A stretch of DNA of 64,000 bases. It comes from an uncultured Mollicutes bacterium (lineage in GTDB: Bacteria > Bacillota_I > Bacilli_A > RFN20 > CAG-826). The DNA is taken from contig UQCQ01000007.1 in NCBI GenBank assembly GCA_900539595.1, forward strand, positions 14,451 to 78,450, written 5' to 3'. The notes under the pieces are model-generated. The model did no database searches. It was not told the origin of the DNA and saw only the letters and a program-made list of their open reading frames with translations. Shown here piece after piece: positions 44,366 through 53,269 of the stretch. The first letter of the stretch is position 1; the number at the start of each line of letters is the position of its first letter. The position numbers and the translations under genes are program-made.

Positions 44366-45841
44366 TTAAAACCTCCTTAACGCTATGCCGGAAGGGCGAG
44401 TCAAACAGGCCTCCAAATAGGCTTTGCGAATCTTTGACCCTTCGAAGCTTTTCGCAATGACCTGGTCGTTACAAAGGTATTTCTCAACCTCGGGATATTC
44501 CGAAAATCCTTGGATAATCTGCATAAAGGCGATGAAGACGCTTTCTTCGCAATCGTAACGATCGATTTCCTTTAAACCTTTATCCAGTCTGCGGATTAAA
44601 GGCTTTAAGAAGAAACGCTCCCCGCGGTTTTTGAGATTGTCCACGCAGGCAGCGATCGTTTCTAAATGTAGAGAAAGAAATTTCTGAGTCGTAAAGGAAT
44701 CCGAACTTGTGAGCAAGGCGACGTCTGTTTCGTAATTCGTGTAATAGAAGGCTTTCCTTAAAAAGAGGTTTTGCTCCGCCTGTTCGGTGGGAGTTAAGCT
44801 CTTGTAAAAATCCAGGACGTTAGAAAAAGGGACGGCTCGATGCTGAATCTGTTGAACCATTAAAGCGATATAGGCTTTTCGATTCCCCGATTTTTGGAGA
44901 TAATTTTGCAAGGACTGGATGACTTCAGGACGAATGGCTCCATTTGGATGGGATAAGGCTTCCATAAGGGGAGCGTCATGCCCCCCTTTCATGCAGGATT
45001 CGAGGAATTTGCTTTTGGATTGCGGCCCCAAAATGGAAAAACGTGCCGTTTCCATCAACGCATCTTCGTCGAAAACATCAAAGATGTTTTCGTTTTCCTT
45101 CCCCCAATCGACGAGTTCATCAAATTCTTTTCCCGGAAAACAATGGGCTTTGGCCATGGATGGGATATAGGCTTTTAATTCCTGGTCGCGATAAAGTTTT
45201 AGGAGGAAGATGGCCTTAGAACTGAAACTCGGCAAAGCCTTATAAAGGCGCATGGCGAAAGCTAAACGTCCCTCGTCTTTTTCTTCTTTTAAATAGGCGT
45301 GCGATGCATCCGCGAGCTCAACGACTAACGAATACCCTCCGTGGAAATGACTTTCCGCGATGATTTTTTCTTTGGCGTCCTGATATTCTTCGTGGCTCAT
45401 TTTGGGCCCATAAACCTTCAAGAGGATTGAGGCGTTTGCCAAATAGGTTTTGGGATTGAAGCGAACCATGGTTTCTAGGGCTTTCGAAAAGTCGGAAAAA
45501 GCATGGTTGGAATCGGCAGCCTGGAGGCGTTGATGAGCTTTAAAATTCTCTTGGTCCGACTGCTCTTGGATGGCGTAAAGTAAGGCGGCTTCGTGCTTGC
45601 AGTAATGGCCTCCTTGGGCATAAGGGCAGTTACAGGACATGGATGAGACTCTACCAAGGTCATTTAAGGCAAGGTGGACGTGATAGTCTTCCGATCCGTG
45701 GACAACGGCAAAATAGGTCGTATCGATTTTTTGACGGATGGTCACCAAGCCATCTTCAAAATATTTCTTCCCACGTTGGAGAATCAAGGAACCGAATCGT
45801 TTTTCGTTGATGGTGATGTAATCCATAAAAAAGCAACCCAT
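44366..45841 (-). CDS. SWIM zinc-finger protein, partner of the SNF2 helicase
   Basis: This 491-residue protein has the SWIM motif CNCPYAQGGHYCKH (Cys70, Cys72, Cys81, His83), a zinc-binding fold for DNA or protein contacts. The rest is mainly helical. Translation could also start at ATG 45826 (MDYITINEKR), which reads more naturally than MGCFF; neither has a good ribosome site. Fused or adjacent SWIM-SNF2 pairs are common in bacteria, so the two probably work together. Confidence 0.82.
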   Translation of the reverse strand: MGCFFMDYITINEKRFGSLILQRGKKYFEDGLVTIRQKIDTTYFAVVHGSEDYHVHLALNDLGRVSSMSCNCPYAQGGHYCKHEAALLYAIQEQSDQENFKAHQRLQAADSNHAFSDFSKALETMVRFNPKTYLANASILLKVYGPKMSHEEYQDAKEKIIAESHFHGGYSLVVELADASHAYLKEEKDEGRLAFAMRLYKALPSFSSKAIFLLKLYRDQELKAYIPSMAKAHCFPGKEFDELVDWGKENENIFDVFDEDALMETARFSILGPQSKSKFLESCMKGGHDAPLMEALSHPNGAIRPEVIQSLQNYLQKSGNRKAYIALMVQQIQHRAVPFSNVLDFYKSLTPTEQAEQNLFLRKAFYYTNYETDVALLTSSDSFTTQKFLSLHLETIAACVDNLKNRGERFFLKPLIRRLDKGLKEIDRYDCEESVFIAFMQIIQGFSEYPEVEKYLCNDQVIAKSFEGSKIRKAYLEACLTRPSGIALRRF

Positions 45842-45889
45842 ATTTTAATCTCAAAACAAGGGCTAGGGAAGATGGGCAGCTTTTTAAAA

Positions 45890-46657
45890 TCAGTGTAAAT
45901 CCGCTTCTAAAAGGATGGGGCAATGATCGCTCCCAAAGACGTCATTGAGGATTTCGCTTTTTTGGACTTTGGATGCGATTTCGTTGCTGACAACAAAATA
46001 ATCGATGCGCCAGCCGGCGTTATTTTCTCTCGCGTGGAACCGGTAACTCCACCAAGAATATTTGACTTCATCGGGGTGAAGGTAACGGAAGGTATCCGTG
46101 TATCCTTGGCTTAAAAGATGGGTGAACGCATCTCTTTCTTCTTGGGTGAACCCGGCATTGTGGATGTTGGCTTTCGGATTTTTGATGTCGATTTCTTGAT
46201 GGGCGACGTTCAGGTCTCCCGTATAGACAATCGGTTTTTTCGCGGACAATTCGCCGAGGTATTCGAGCAGATCTTTTTCATATTGAAGACGGAAATCCAG
46301 GCGTTTTAAACCTTCTCCTGAATTGGGAACATAGGCTCCGACAAAGTAAAATTCCTCAAATTCCAAGGTGATGACGCGCCCCTCCTCATCATATTTCCCC
46401 TCTTTTAATCCGTAATGGACGGATAGAGGAGGGATGCGGGTGAACGCGGTGACCCCGGAATATCCTTTTCTTAGTTTGGAAACGGTCCAATAGGTTTGGT
46501 AACCTTCTGGAGAAAAAGGAAACGAAGAATGATCGGTTTCACTATATTTGGATTCTTCCAAAAACACGACGTCAGCATCGAAAGAAGCAAACGCTTCCGG
46601 AAACCCTTTATTTAAGATGGCACGGATGCCGTTGACGTTGAAGGAGACAAATTTCAT
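45890..46657 (-). CDS. xth: Exodeoxyribonuclease III (AP endonuclease)
   Basis: This 255-residue protein has the family length. It cleaves at abasic sites and trims 3' ends in base excision repair. Visible motifs are FNVNGIRA at the start, LEESKY with the metal-binding Glu, VYTGDLNVAH (about residue 146) with the catalytic Asp/Asn, SWWSYRF and the final GSDHCPI His. It lies 48 bases upstream of the SWIM and SNF2 genes in the same direction, so the three may form a DNA-maintenance unit. Confidence 0.93.
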   Translation of the reverse strand: MKFVSFNVNGIRAILNKGFPEAFASFDADVVFLEESKYSETDHSSFPFSPEGYQTYWTVSKLRKGYSGVTAFTRIPPLSVHYGLKEGKYDEEGRVITLEFEEFYFVGAYVPNSGEGLKRLDFRLQYEKDLLEYLGELSAKKPIVYTGDLNVAHQEIDIKNPKANIHNAGFTQEERDAFTHLLSQGYTDTFRYLHPDEVKYSWWSYRFHARENNAGWRIDYFVVSNEIASKVQKSEILNDVFGSDHCPILLEADLH

Positions 46658-46715
46658 AAAGATTCCTCACTTGGCTACTTATTTTAAGACAAAAGGAGGA
46701 TACAATTCACTCGGT

Positions 46716-47144
46716 ATGAAAATCACGTTAGAACAATTCCATCAAAATGTGGGCGAAATCCTGATGTATTGCCAATGCGTTGAGGAGAACGTCAAGCGCA
46801 TTTATGCGCATATGCAGCAAGGCGATTATTCGTTGAACCGTCTTCGAATCGATGAAGAGAGGATGACGCTTGGACAAGTCATCACGGCGATGAAAACCTT
46901 AGACCAAAGCCGAAAAAACACCTTTTTCACGGAAAGAGACTACGGGTATTTGTTCTTGATTACCAAAACGAGAAATGAATACGCGCATAATGTGTATACC
47001 CATTTTTGCTATTTGTGTGATCCGGATGCTTTTGACCATAGCTACGATCAATGCGTGGACGATATGATGAAAGACAAAGTTTGGCTCTCTGCCCTTTATG
47101 AGGCCGTGGAGGATGCTAGACTTCTTTACGAAAAAGAAAACTAA
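46716..47144 (+). CDS. Small helical protein with a HEPN-like RNxxxH motif
   Basis: This 142-residue protein appears entirely alpha-helical. It contains TRNEYAHNVY with Arg86-Asn87 and His91, which matches the RX4-6H catalytic motif of HEPN ribonucleases. No family was recognised beyond that. Start ATG 46716 lies behind AAAAGGAGG at a rather long spacing. The aminopeptidase gene begins ten bases after the stop. The motif could also be chance; surrounding acidic residues and Phe/Tyr are compatible with a HEPN helix. Confidence 0.5.
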   Translation: MKITLEQFHQNVGEILMYCQCVEENVKRIYAHMQQGDYSLNRLRIDEERMTLGQVITAMKTLDQSRKNTFFTERDYGYLFLITKTRNEYAHNVYTHFCYLCDPDAFDHSYDQCVDDMMKDKVWLSALYEAVEDARLLYEKEN

Positions 47145-47154
47145 GGAGAAAACC

Positions 47155-48447
47155 ATGGAACACATCATCAAAATTTTATCCATGTTAGGGGAATCCTATA
47201 GCCCCTTTCATGTCGTGGACAATTTGGCTAACGAATTGTTAGAGAATGGATTTGAGGAAATTGAAGAGAAAACCCCGTTTGATTTAAAGAAAGGGAAGAA
47301 TTATTTCGTTCGTAGAAACGACTCCTCCCTCATTGCCTTTAAAATCCCGTCTTCTCCGCGTCTTTCTTTCAAAGTCACGGCTGCTCACACGGATTCGCCG
47401 ACTTTTAAAATCAAACCCCAACCCGTTGAAATTTTTAAAAATCTGATTCGTCTAAACATCGAACCTTATGGCGGAATGCTGATGTCCACGTGGATGGACC
47501 GCCCGTTATCGATGGCGGGGCGCGTGATGGTGAAAACGGAACAAGGGATCGAATCGCGGTTTTTGGCGATTCAACGAGACCTTCTTCAAATTCCCTCCCT
47601 TTGCATCCATTTTGATCGGAACGCGAATGAAAATTCTTCGTTTAACCCCACCAAAATGCTTCCGATTTTAGGCGAATGCCAAGACGGAGCATTCTCTTTT
47701 GACTCTTTCCTTCAAGAAGAATTAAAAACGCAGGATGAGATTCTTTCCCACGACCTCTTCCTTTATAACCGTGACGAACCTCGCCTTGTTGGATTGAATG
47801 GTGAATTTGTTTCCAGTCCTCGCTTAGATGATTTGGCTTCGACCTATTCCTGCCTATTAGGCTTCATCGAAGCCGATGGCACCGATTCTATCGACGTTTA
47901 CTGTGCTTTCGACAACGAAGAGGTCGGGTCTTTGACCCGTCAAGGAGCGAATTCCACATTCCTTCGTGATGTTTTACGCCGCATTTCCTCGACTTTATTT
48001 GAGGAAAAAGAGGGTGTAGAAATCGGAGCGGCCAATGGATTTATGATGTCGGTGGATAACGCTCACGCGAATCACCCCAATTTCCCGGAAACTAGCGATG
48101 CTACAACGGATGTTCGCCTGAATGGAGGCATTGTTATCAAACACAACGCACGTCAAAAATACATGACGGACGCCTTCTCCTGTAGTTTAGCTAAAGAAAT
48201 CGCCAAAATCGCCGAAGTTCCCTTTACCGAATATACCAATCGTAGCGATATGCCGGGCGGATCGACTTTAGGCAATATCAGCAATGGCGAAATTAGCTTT
48301 GCTGGCGCGGATATCGGCATTGCTCAATTAGCCATGCATAGTTCCAATGAATTCTGTGGAACCCATGACTTAGAGGCGATGACACACTTTATTAAAACTT
48401 ATTACGCCACTCCATTCCATATGGAAGCGAACGCTATTCGTCTTTAA
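47155..48447 (+). CDS. apeB: M18 family aminopeptidase
   Basis: This 430-residue protein matches the M18 family. It removes N-terminal residues, typically acidic or hydrophobic, from peptides in the cytoplasm with two metal ions. Signatures are AAHTDSPTFKIK with His78 and Asp80 as ligands, SPRLDDLAS with the bridging Asp, FDNEEVGS with the catalytic and ligand Glu, and the late AMHSSNEF with the last His. ATG 47155 follows AAGGAG; the open frame upstream overlaps the HEPN-like gene. The 3' end overlaps the convergent nucleotidyltransferase by 14 bases. Confidence 0.92.
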   Translation: MEHIIKILSMLGESYSPFHVVDNLANELLENGFEEIEEKTPFDLKKGKNYFVRRNDSSLIAFKIPSSPRLSFKVTAAHTDSPTFKIKPQPVEIFKNLIRLNIEPYGGMLMSTWMDRPLSMAGRVMVKTEQGIESRFLAIQRDLLQIPSLCIHFDRNANENSSFNPTKMLPILGECQDGAFSFDSFLQEELKTQDEILSHDLFLYNRDEPRLVGLNGEFVSSPRLDDLASTYSCLLGFIEADGTDSIDVYCAFDNEEVGSLTRQGANSTFLRDVLRRISSTLFEEKEGVEIGAANGFMMSVDNAHANHPNFPETSDATTDVRLNGGIVIKHNARQKYMTDAFSCSLAKEIAKIAEVPFTEYTNRSDMPGGSTLGNISNGEISFAGADIGIAQLAMHSSNEFCGTHDLEAMTHFIKTYYATPFHMEANAIRL

Positions 48448-49264
48448 TATTTTGCGGACAAACAATAAGAGGTTCGACCCAGTCTCGAATCTCTTTTTTT
48501 AATGTCTCAATGCACTCTACGGGCCCTTTTTCGATGCGTCTATGCTGGGCTAAAAAGGAATCCATTAACGCGATTGCTTCCTTGATTTCTTGCTCAAGGG
48601 CATCACAATTTTCTTTCCCTAGTTTTACGTCCATTAGTCTTTGTCTTTGCGAGGCGGATTTTAGACGAATCGCGTCAACATAAGACCCGTAGGCGGATGA
48701 TTCCGGATCGAGGAAGGGAATTTGCATAGCAAAGGAAATCGAAGCATACCGCAGCGCATGCAAGGCTGCCTTGGGATCGTAGCCAAATTGTTCGAACGTA
48801 GCCTGCCGAGATGGCCCGCCTTGATGGATTTTATCTAATTCGCTGTGAGCGAGATTTCGTAGTGCCTGCAAAAAAGTAAAACCTTTAGCCTGAAAAATAG
48901 CGTTAAAAAAGGCTTCCGGATGGTCGATAAAGCAAATGGATTCGGGACGTGGAGAGTCCAAATAAACCAGTTTTGAGACCAATCCTTCCACGTAATAGGG
49001 ATTCATTTTGGCGAGTAAAACGGGAAGTTTTCGAATGTCGTGAACGGTGATTTGACCGAAACTATGATCCAGACAGGAAGAGAATTGTCTTTCATTAAAT
49101 AAATCGTCAAACGTTGGGAGACAAAACGCTTTAACATCTACATCAGAATCAGGAGTTTCAAGATTGTAATTTTGGGAACCCTGTACATAAGCATACAAAA
49201 TTTTTCTGCCAATTTTTTGTTCCACCTCGTTGATGGAACCCTTTAAAACTATTGAAATGTCCAT
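48434..49264 (-). CDS. Nucleotidyltransferase superfamily protein (YcgL-like)
   Basis: This 276-residue protein has the polymerase-beta-type motif YVQGSQNYNLETPDSDVDVKAF (GS at about 30-31, D-x-D at about 41-43), followed by a helical C-terminal part. Similar proteins are annotated as predicted nucleotidyltransferases of the COG3541/YcgL type, with unknown targets. A third catalytic Asp is not obvious. The gene converges on the aminopeptidase. A HEPN-like gene is 1.3 kb away, but in the opposite direction and not adjacent, so a toxin-antitoxin pair is not supported. Confidence 0.75.
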   Translation of the reverse strand: MDISIVLKGSINEVEQKIGRKILYAYVQGSQNYNLETPDSDVDVKAFCLPTFDDLFNERQFSSCLDHSFGQITVHDIRKLPVLLAKMNPYYVEGLVSKLVYLDSPRPESICFIDHPEAFFNAIFQAKGFTFLQALRNLAHSELDKIHQGGPSRQATFEQFGYDPKAALHALRYASISFAMQIPFLDPESSAYGSYVDAIRLKSASQRQRLMDVKLGKENCDALEQEIKEAIALMDSFLAQHRRIEKGPVECIETLKKEIRDWVEPLIVCPQNIKDE

Positions 49265-49313
49265 ATTTTATAAACCTATTATACTAAACAAGTAAAAGCG
49301 ATTTACGAATTAT

Positions 49314-50465
49314 TTATAACTCCGTCTCAAAATAATTCATTGCCAGAGGAAGGATTGCGCCAGTTTCCATTGTCTCGTTTTTAAACATTGGTTTTCGGAC
49401 CTTAATGGAAACCTCGTTAAACTTTGAAGTTTTTTCGTTGATATTTTTTTCCAGCTTCGCCAAGTAGCGATCAGGAATATAAAATCCGTCGCCTCCTAAA
49501 ACGATTAATCCTGGATGAAACAAAGAACAATAACCCACTAAAGCTGCGGCCATTTTGTCCATCATGTCTTTCAGAGCCCAGTCAATTCTTGAATCGTTTT
49601 TCTTGTTTTGGAGTTCACAAAATCCTTTGAAGTCCAAACGCATTTTTGTAATGTCTCTTATTTTCTTGACCATAACATCGGAAGAAATATATGTTTCTAA
49701 GCAGCCGCGGTTACCACAAGAACAGGAAAGACCGTTATAGTCGATAGAAATATGGGCAATTTGACAACCAAATTTGGAAGAACTTTTTAGGAGCTCACCT
49801 TCGTGAACGATGGTCGACTCTACCTTATCTAATATATTGATATATAGAGCTTCTGGTTCGTTCTTACCGATTCCGTAATAAGATTCCGCCATGGCAAAAC
49901 AGTCCGTAGAACTATTGATGGATACCGGGAGGGGATAACGTGATGAAATAGTTGATAATATCTCAATTTTTTCTCTCCCAAAATAATGTTCTTTATCTTC
50001 AATAATCCCTTCCTTGCAATTCACATTTCCCCGAACGGAAATTCCGATTCCAATAATTTTGGTATTGATAGATTCCCGGAACGTTTGATCGAGACCTTCG
50101 AGGAGGATTTTTTCATAATCCTGGATTCGAGACTCCCCTATTTCCAGATTTCTCTCGCTGGTTTGCTTTAAGGAAAGGCTTTCGATGCGAATAGTTATTC
50201 TTTCCGGGGACAGATAGACGGAAACGGTTTTTGGCGCGTTGGGAGCAAGGGTGAGAGCAACGGCAGGTCTACCCTTGATTTCGGATCCCTCCAGTTTGTT
50301 TTCTACAAAAAAACCATCTTTAAGAAGCGCTGACACGATGTTAGTTACGGTCATTTTTGACAATCCGAGTTTGCGAGAGATTTCAATACGCGTGGAAGAG
50401 GACTCGGATAAAAGTTCTTTAATTACGGCTTTGGTATTAGCTTGTTTCAATGCATTTCCATTCAT
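49314..50465 (-). CDS. ROK-family transcriptional repressor (XylR/NagC-like)
   Basis: From ATG 50465 the protein is 383 residues. The N-terminal winged helix (STRIEISRKLGLSKMTVTNI, about residues 26-45) is followed by a ROK sugar-kinase-like domain with GRPAVAL, and the zinc motif SCSCGNRGCLE. It therefore binds DNA and senses a sugar. The upstream region has a TATAAT box with TTACGT 17 bases before it and two direct repeats that may be its operators. No sugar operon is adjacent, so it acts on itself or at a distance. Confidence 0.87.
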   Translation of the reverse strand: MNGNALKQANTKAVIKELLSESSSTRIEISRKLGLSKMTVTNIVSALLKDGFFVENKLEGSEIKGRPAVALTLAPNAPKTVSVYLSPERITIRIESLSLKQTSERNLEIGESRIQDYEKILLEGLDQTFRESINTKIIGIGISVRGNVNCKEGIIEDKEHYFGREKIEILSTISSRYPLPVSINSSTDCFAMAESYYGIGKNEPEALYINILDKVESTIVHEGELLKSSSKFGCQIAHISIDYNGLSCSCGNRGCLETYISSDVMVKKIRDITKMRLDFKGFCELQNKKNDSRIDWALKDMMDKMAAALVGYCSLFHPGLIVLGGDGFYIPDRYLAKLEKNINEKTSKFNEVSIKVRKPMFKNETMETGAILPLAMNYFETEL

Positions 50466-50486
50466 AAAACTATTATAGTAAAAACA

Positions 50487-50551
50487 ATATACAAACGTAA
50501 ATATAGATTCTTTATAAAATGAAAAAGTAAAAATGATATACAAACATAAAT
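50487..50551. repeat. Direct repeats upstream of the ROK repressor
   Basis: ATATACAAACGTAAAT (50487-50502) and ATATACAAACATAAAT (50536-50551) differ at one base and start 49 bases apart. The first overlaps the promoter of the minus-strand ROK gene. They are candidate ROK operators. Confidence 0.65.
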
Positions 50552-50616
50552 TTTACAGTGCATTTCTATCTATGGTTTCACTGTAAAATGGAAACTATCA
50601 ATTGGAACTGATAGCC
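50550..50616. repeat. Two inverted repeats in the ROK/YjbR intergenic region
   Basis: ATTTTACAGTG (50550-50560) and CACTGTAAAAT (50579-50589) are perfect 11-bp arms around 18 bases. Next to it CTATCA-TTGATAG-like arms (about 50596-50615) form a second, weaker hairpin. The rest of 50616-50760 shows no feature I can name. Confidence 0.55.
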
Positions 50617-50760
50617 TGGTGAATTTCCTTTGCCGTTTTAAAATTTGTGATTTTGGAAGCAAAATCATGTGTCAATGAAAAAAGAATTTTTATTGTTTTT
50701 GGTGCGAAAAGTGAGACTGCCGTTGTCGACAAAATCGCATAGGGTGATATCGTTGTAGAG

Positions 50761-51426
50761 ATGGATTTTGCCAAACTATTCGAGAACTACGAACTTCAAG
50801 AATCCGGTTTAAAGGCCGATGGCTTTGTTTTTGACGGCCGAGAATGGAAGAAGACATATTCGCTGAATAACGTTGAACTAGAGGCGCGTATTGCCCTTAA
50901 AATTGGTTTTCCACCTGAAATTCAGGTTTATGATTCCTTCGATGAGTCTCCGTATACGGTTTATCGAAGCGATTCTGCTACGGGATCCTTCGTGGGACAG
51001 GTGAGACTAGAATTGGAGGAATTGCTTCTAGCGATTCGCGAAAAACATTTCGTTTTGGAACCTTCCTATTCCACCTCCCAAACTGATGAAGTGGTTCGCT
51101 GGGTCTTCCATGAATTTAATGAACGCCCCGATTACCCTTTTTCAGAAAAGGTGACCTATGTTCTAAGGACTGCCAAAAACCAAAAATGGTATGCTCTTTT
51201 TATGAATTTGCCTCTTTCTAAAATTGGGCTAGACAGTGACAAAAATACGATTATTTTAAATCTTAGAATCGAAGAAAAAGATAGGATAGATAATCCTCAC
51301 ATATTTCCTGCTTATCATATGAATAAGAAGCGTTGGTGCTCCATTCCATTGGATGGGAGGATGGATACAAATTTTCTTTTGGATTTAGTCCGCAAATCGC
51401 GGCAAAAAGCTTTGAATTCAAAATAA
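50761..51426 (+). CDS. MmcQ/YjbR-like protein
   Basis: This 221-residue protein ends in the MmcQ/YjbR pattern: YALFMNLP, LNLRIEEKDR, then NKKRWCSIPLDGRMD with LLDLVRKSRQ (about residues 150-218). The N-terminal 90 residues are an additional alpha/beta part of the kind found in longer members. The fold resembles a CyaY-like DNA-binding domain; the function is not established. The start at ATG 50761 has a weak GTAGAG site. A bidirectional terminator follows. Confidence 0.7.
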   Translation: MDFAKLFENYELQESGLKADGFVFDGREWKKTYSLNNVELEARIALKIGFPPEIQVYDSFDESPYTVYRSDSATGSFVGQVRLELEELLLAIREKHFVLEPSYSTSQTDEVVRWVFHEFNERPDYPFSEKVTYVLRTAKNQKWYALFMNLPLSKIGLDSDKNTIILNLRIEEKDRIDNPHIFPAYHMNKKRWCSIPLDGRMDTNFLLDLVRKSRQKALNSK

Positions 51427-51428
51427 AA

Positions 51429-51470
51429 GGCATCTCTTTCAAGACCTAACTAGAGTCTGAATGAGATGCC
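51429..51470. terminator. Bidirectional terminator
   Basis: GGCATCTC (51429-51436) pairs with GAGATGCC (51463-51470) and the stem continues inward through TTTCA-AGAC/GTCT-GAA with small irregularities. T-rich and A-rich flanks serve both the YjbR-like gene and the convergent mscS. Confidence 0.85.
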
Positions 51471-51475
51471 ACTTT

Positions 51476-52651
51476 TTATTTGGATTCTAGTTGAGAGACG
51501 TTTTCTTCAAAGGATTCGGTTACTTTAGCAACGAAACTTTTCCTTTTCTTTTCTTTCTTCACACCGATTCCACGGTTCTCGTTGGTGACCGCTTTTGCAG
51601 CCTTTTGTTCTGCAGGACTCGCTTTGGGGCGGTCGGTAGGATCAGGCTGATTTATGACAAGCTGCTTGTAAGGGACGATGATGTCGTTTCGGATAAACAA
51701 TTGATACAATTCCCGGTTCAAGTCTCTTTGCACTTGGAAACGGTCCCCCTCTTTGCAGAAGGCGATTACTTGGAAACTGATGCCTCCATCATCGAAGTTA
51801 TTGATGCCTTTATAGAACGGACCTTGCGTGATGGCGGGGATTTGTTTTGCGATGGCCGGGAGAGCCTGGGCGATCACGGCTTCCACGCGTTCAACATCCT
51901 CGTTATAAGAAGAGTCCATTAAAACCGAAACGAGAGAATCCTCGCGGGATAAATTGACAACCGTTGTAATGGAACTATTCGTGATAGATTTGATGTTGCC
52001 ACCCGCGTCGATGAGTTTGGTCGTTTTGAGCCCAACTTCGTGAACAGTTCCACGGAACCCGTCGATGATGACGATATCGCCAACCGCGAAATAATCATCG
52101 AAAACGATGAATAACCCGCTGACGACATCTTGAATTAAGGACTGGCAACCTAAGCCAACGATGAGGGTTACGATGCTCACCCCTGCCATGATGCCTGTTA
52201 CATCAACTCCCCAAATGGCCAAGATAAATCCGACGCCGACGAGAATCGAAATATATTTGATAAGGGAACAAATAAGGGATCCAACTGTTTGGGCTTTTCT
52301 TCCGTTGCTTGTGCAGGCCCGTACAATCGCGGTGAAGACGAAGACAAACATGAAGGCAATGACGACGACCAAGAAGGTTAGCAACCATTGAATGCCGCTA
52401 TTGCCAAGCCGTTCGCCGATCCAAATCCAGCCGTTTTCGATTCCTTTCCCCAGGATGGCATCGCCTGTTTCGTTGCCAAAAATTTGTCGACAATATACGA
52501 GAATCAATCCCACGGCGATGGAGATTAGGAAGAATAAAACTTCTACGGCTAAAGTTACTTTTTTTGCCCTGGTTTTGGCTTTCCACCATTGTTTTAGGCT
52601 GAATTTTGCCTTTCCTTGCTTTTCCATTTTCTTCGTTTCTTGTGTTTCCAT
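51476..52651 (-). CDS. mscS: MscS-family small-conductance mechanosensitive channel
   Basis: This 391-residue protein has a basic cytoplasmic N-terminus, three or four transmembrane segments (about residues 33-55, 85-110, 125-150), and the pore helix region GIMAGVSIVTLIVGLG. The conserved beta domain begins with FAVGDIVIIDGFRGTVHEVGLKTT, typical of MscS. It protects cells from hypo-osmotic shock. A Lys-rich C-terminal tail extends the family length. The start follows AGGAGG, 14 bases after the stop of the next upstream gene on this strand, so the two form an operon. Confidence 0.92.
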   Translation of the reverse strand: METQETKKMEKQGKAKFSLKQWWKAKTRAKKVTLAVEVLFFLISIAVGLILVYCRQIFGNETGDAILGKGIENGWIWIGERLGNSGIQWLLTFLVVVIAFMFVFVFTAIVRACTSNGRKAQTVGSLICSLIKYISILVGVGFILAIWGVDVTGIMAGVSIVTLIVGLGCQSLIQDVVSGLFIVFDDYFAVGDIVIIDGFRGTVHEVGLKTTKLIDAGGNIKSITNSSITTVVNLSREDSLVSVLMDSSYNEDVERVEAVIAQALPAIAKQIPAITQGPFYKGINNFDDGGISFQVIAFCKEGDRFQVQRDLNRELYQLFIRNDIIVPYKQLVINQPDPTDRPKASPAEQKAAKAVTNENRGIGVKKEKKRKSFVAKVTESFEENVSQLESK

Positions 52652-52665
52652 GTTGAGCCTCCTTT

Positions 52666-53169
52666 TTAGAATTTTGCTTCAAATGTTCCTTTTCTTAATT
52701 CAGTGCGTTGCCCTTCTAGATTTTCCGCATAATAAATGTGCCACAGGCCTTTGCCTTCTTGGGGAATATCAATGCTTCCAGTATAGTTTTTTGTCTCCGT
52801 GATGTTCAGGTCAAAAATTGGAGAGTCCAAATCAGCCAGAGTCACGGTGAAGAAGACGTTATAACCGCTCGCGTCCAAAGTGGAGAAGTGGTAGTCTAGC
52901 GTCTTGGTCGATGCCACATAGGCGATGTTATCTACGTTGACGAAAGGCTTTGCTTTGGTGAGACTGTTAAGTAAGGTCGCCCCGATTGCCACCATCGTTA
53001 AGGCAACCGAACCCACTGCTACGGCTTTAGAAATGGCATAGCTCGTCCTTTTTTTGGTGTCGTAAACCGCAGGGGCGTTTAATTCATCGCTTGTTGCGGT
53101 GTTGTCTGGAGAATTGAAAAAGGACGTTGCCGTGTTATCCGTGGATAGATTATTAAATTCCTCGTCCAT
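52666..53169 (-). CDS. Single-span membrane-anchored protein, unknown
   Basis: This 167-residue protein has an Asn/Thr-rich cytoplasmic N-terminus with an internal near repeat (DNTATSFFNSP, DNTATSDELN), one transmembrane helix at about residues 47-70 and an extracellular domain of about 95 residues, probably beta-rich. No family was recognised. It is the first gene of the unit with mscS, separated by 14 bases, so it might modulate the channel or the envelope. ATG 53169 follows a weak AGGCAGGTAA site. Confidence 0.6.
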   Translation of the reverse strand: MDEEFNNLSTDNTATSFFNSPDNTATSDELNAPAVYDTKKRTSYAISKAVAVGSVALTMVAIGATLLNSLTKAKPFVNVDNIAYVASTKTLDYHFSTLDASGYNVFFTVTLADLDSPIFDLNITETKNYTGSIDIPQEGKGLWHIYYAENLEGQRTELRKGTFEAKF

Positions 53170-53233
53170 TCTTTTACCTGCCTCGTTACTATACCAAAAT
53201 GGTGCTTTGTTTACACGCGCATTCCCCCGTGTG

Positions 53234-53262
53234 TGTCATTCCTCTTCCATTTTCTTTATAAT
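53234..53262 (+). promoter_or_regulatory. Promoter of the HAD gene, probably leaderless
   Basis: TGTCAT (53234-53239) and a perfect TATAAT (53257-53262) are 17 bases apart. The HAD ATG at 53270 lies seven bases after the -10 element, where transcription would start. No ribosome site fits in between. Confidence 0.65.
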
Positions 53263-53269
53263 GGTTGCC

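Noticed and set aside
46716..49264. HEPN-MNT toxin-antitoxin operon
   Set aside because: The two genes are on opposite strands with an aminopeptidase gene between them, so they cannot form the usual co-transcribed pair.
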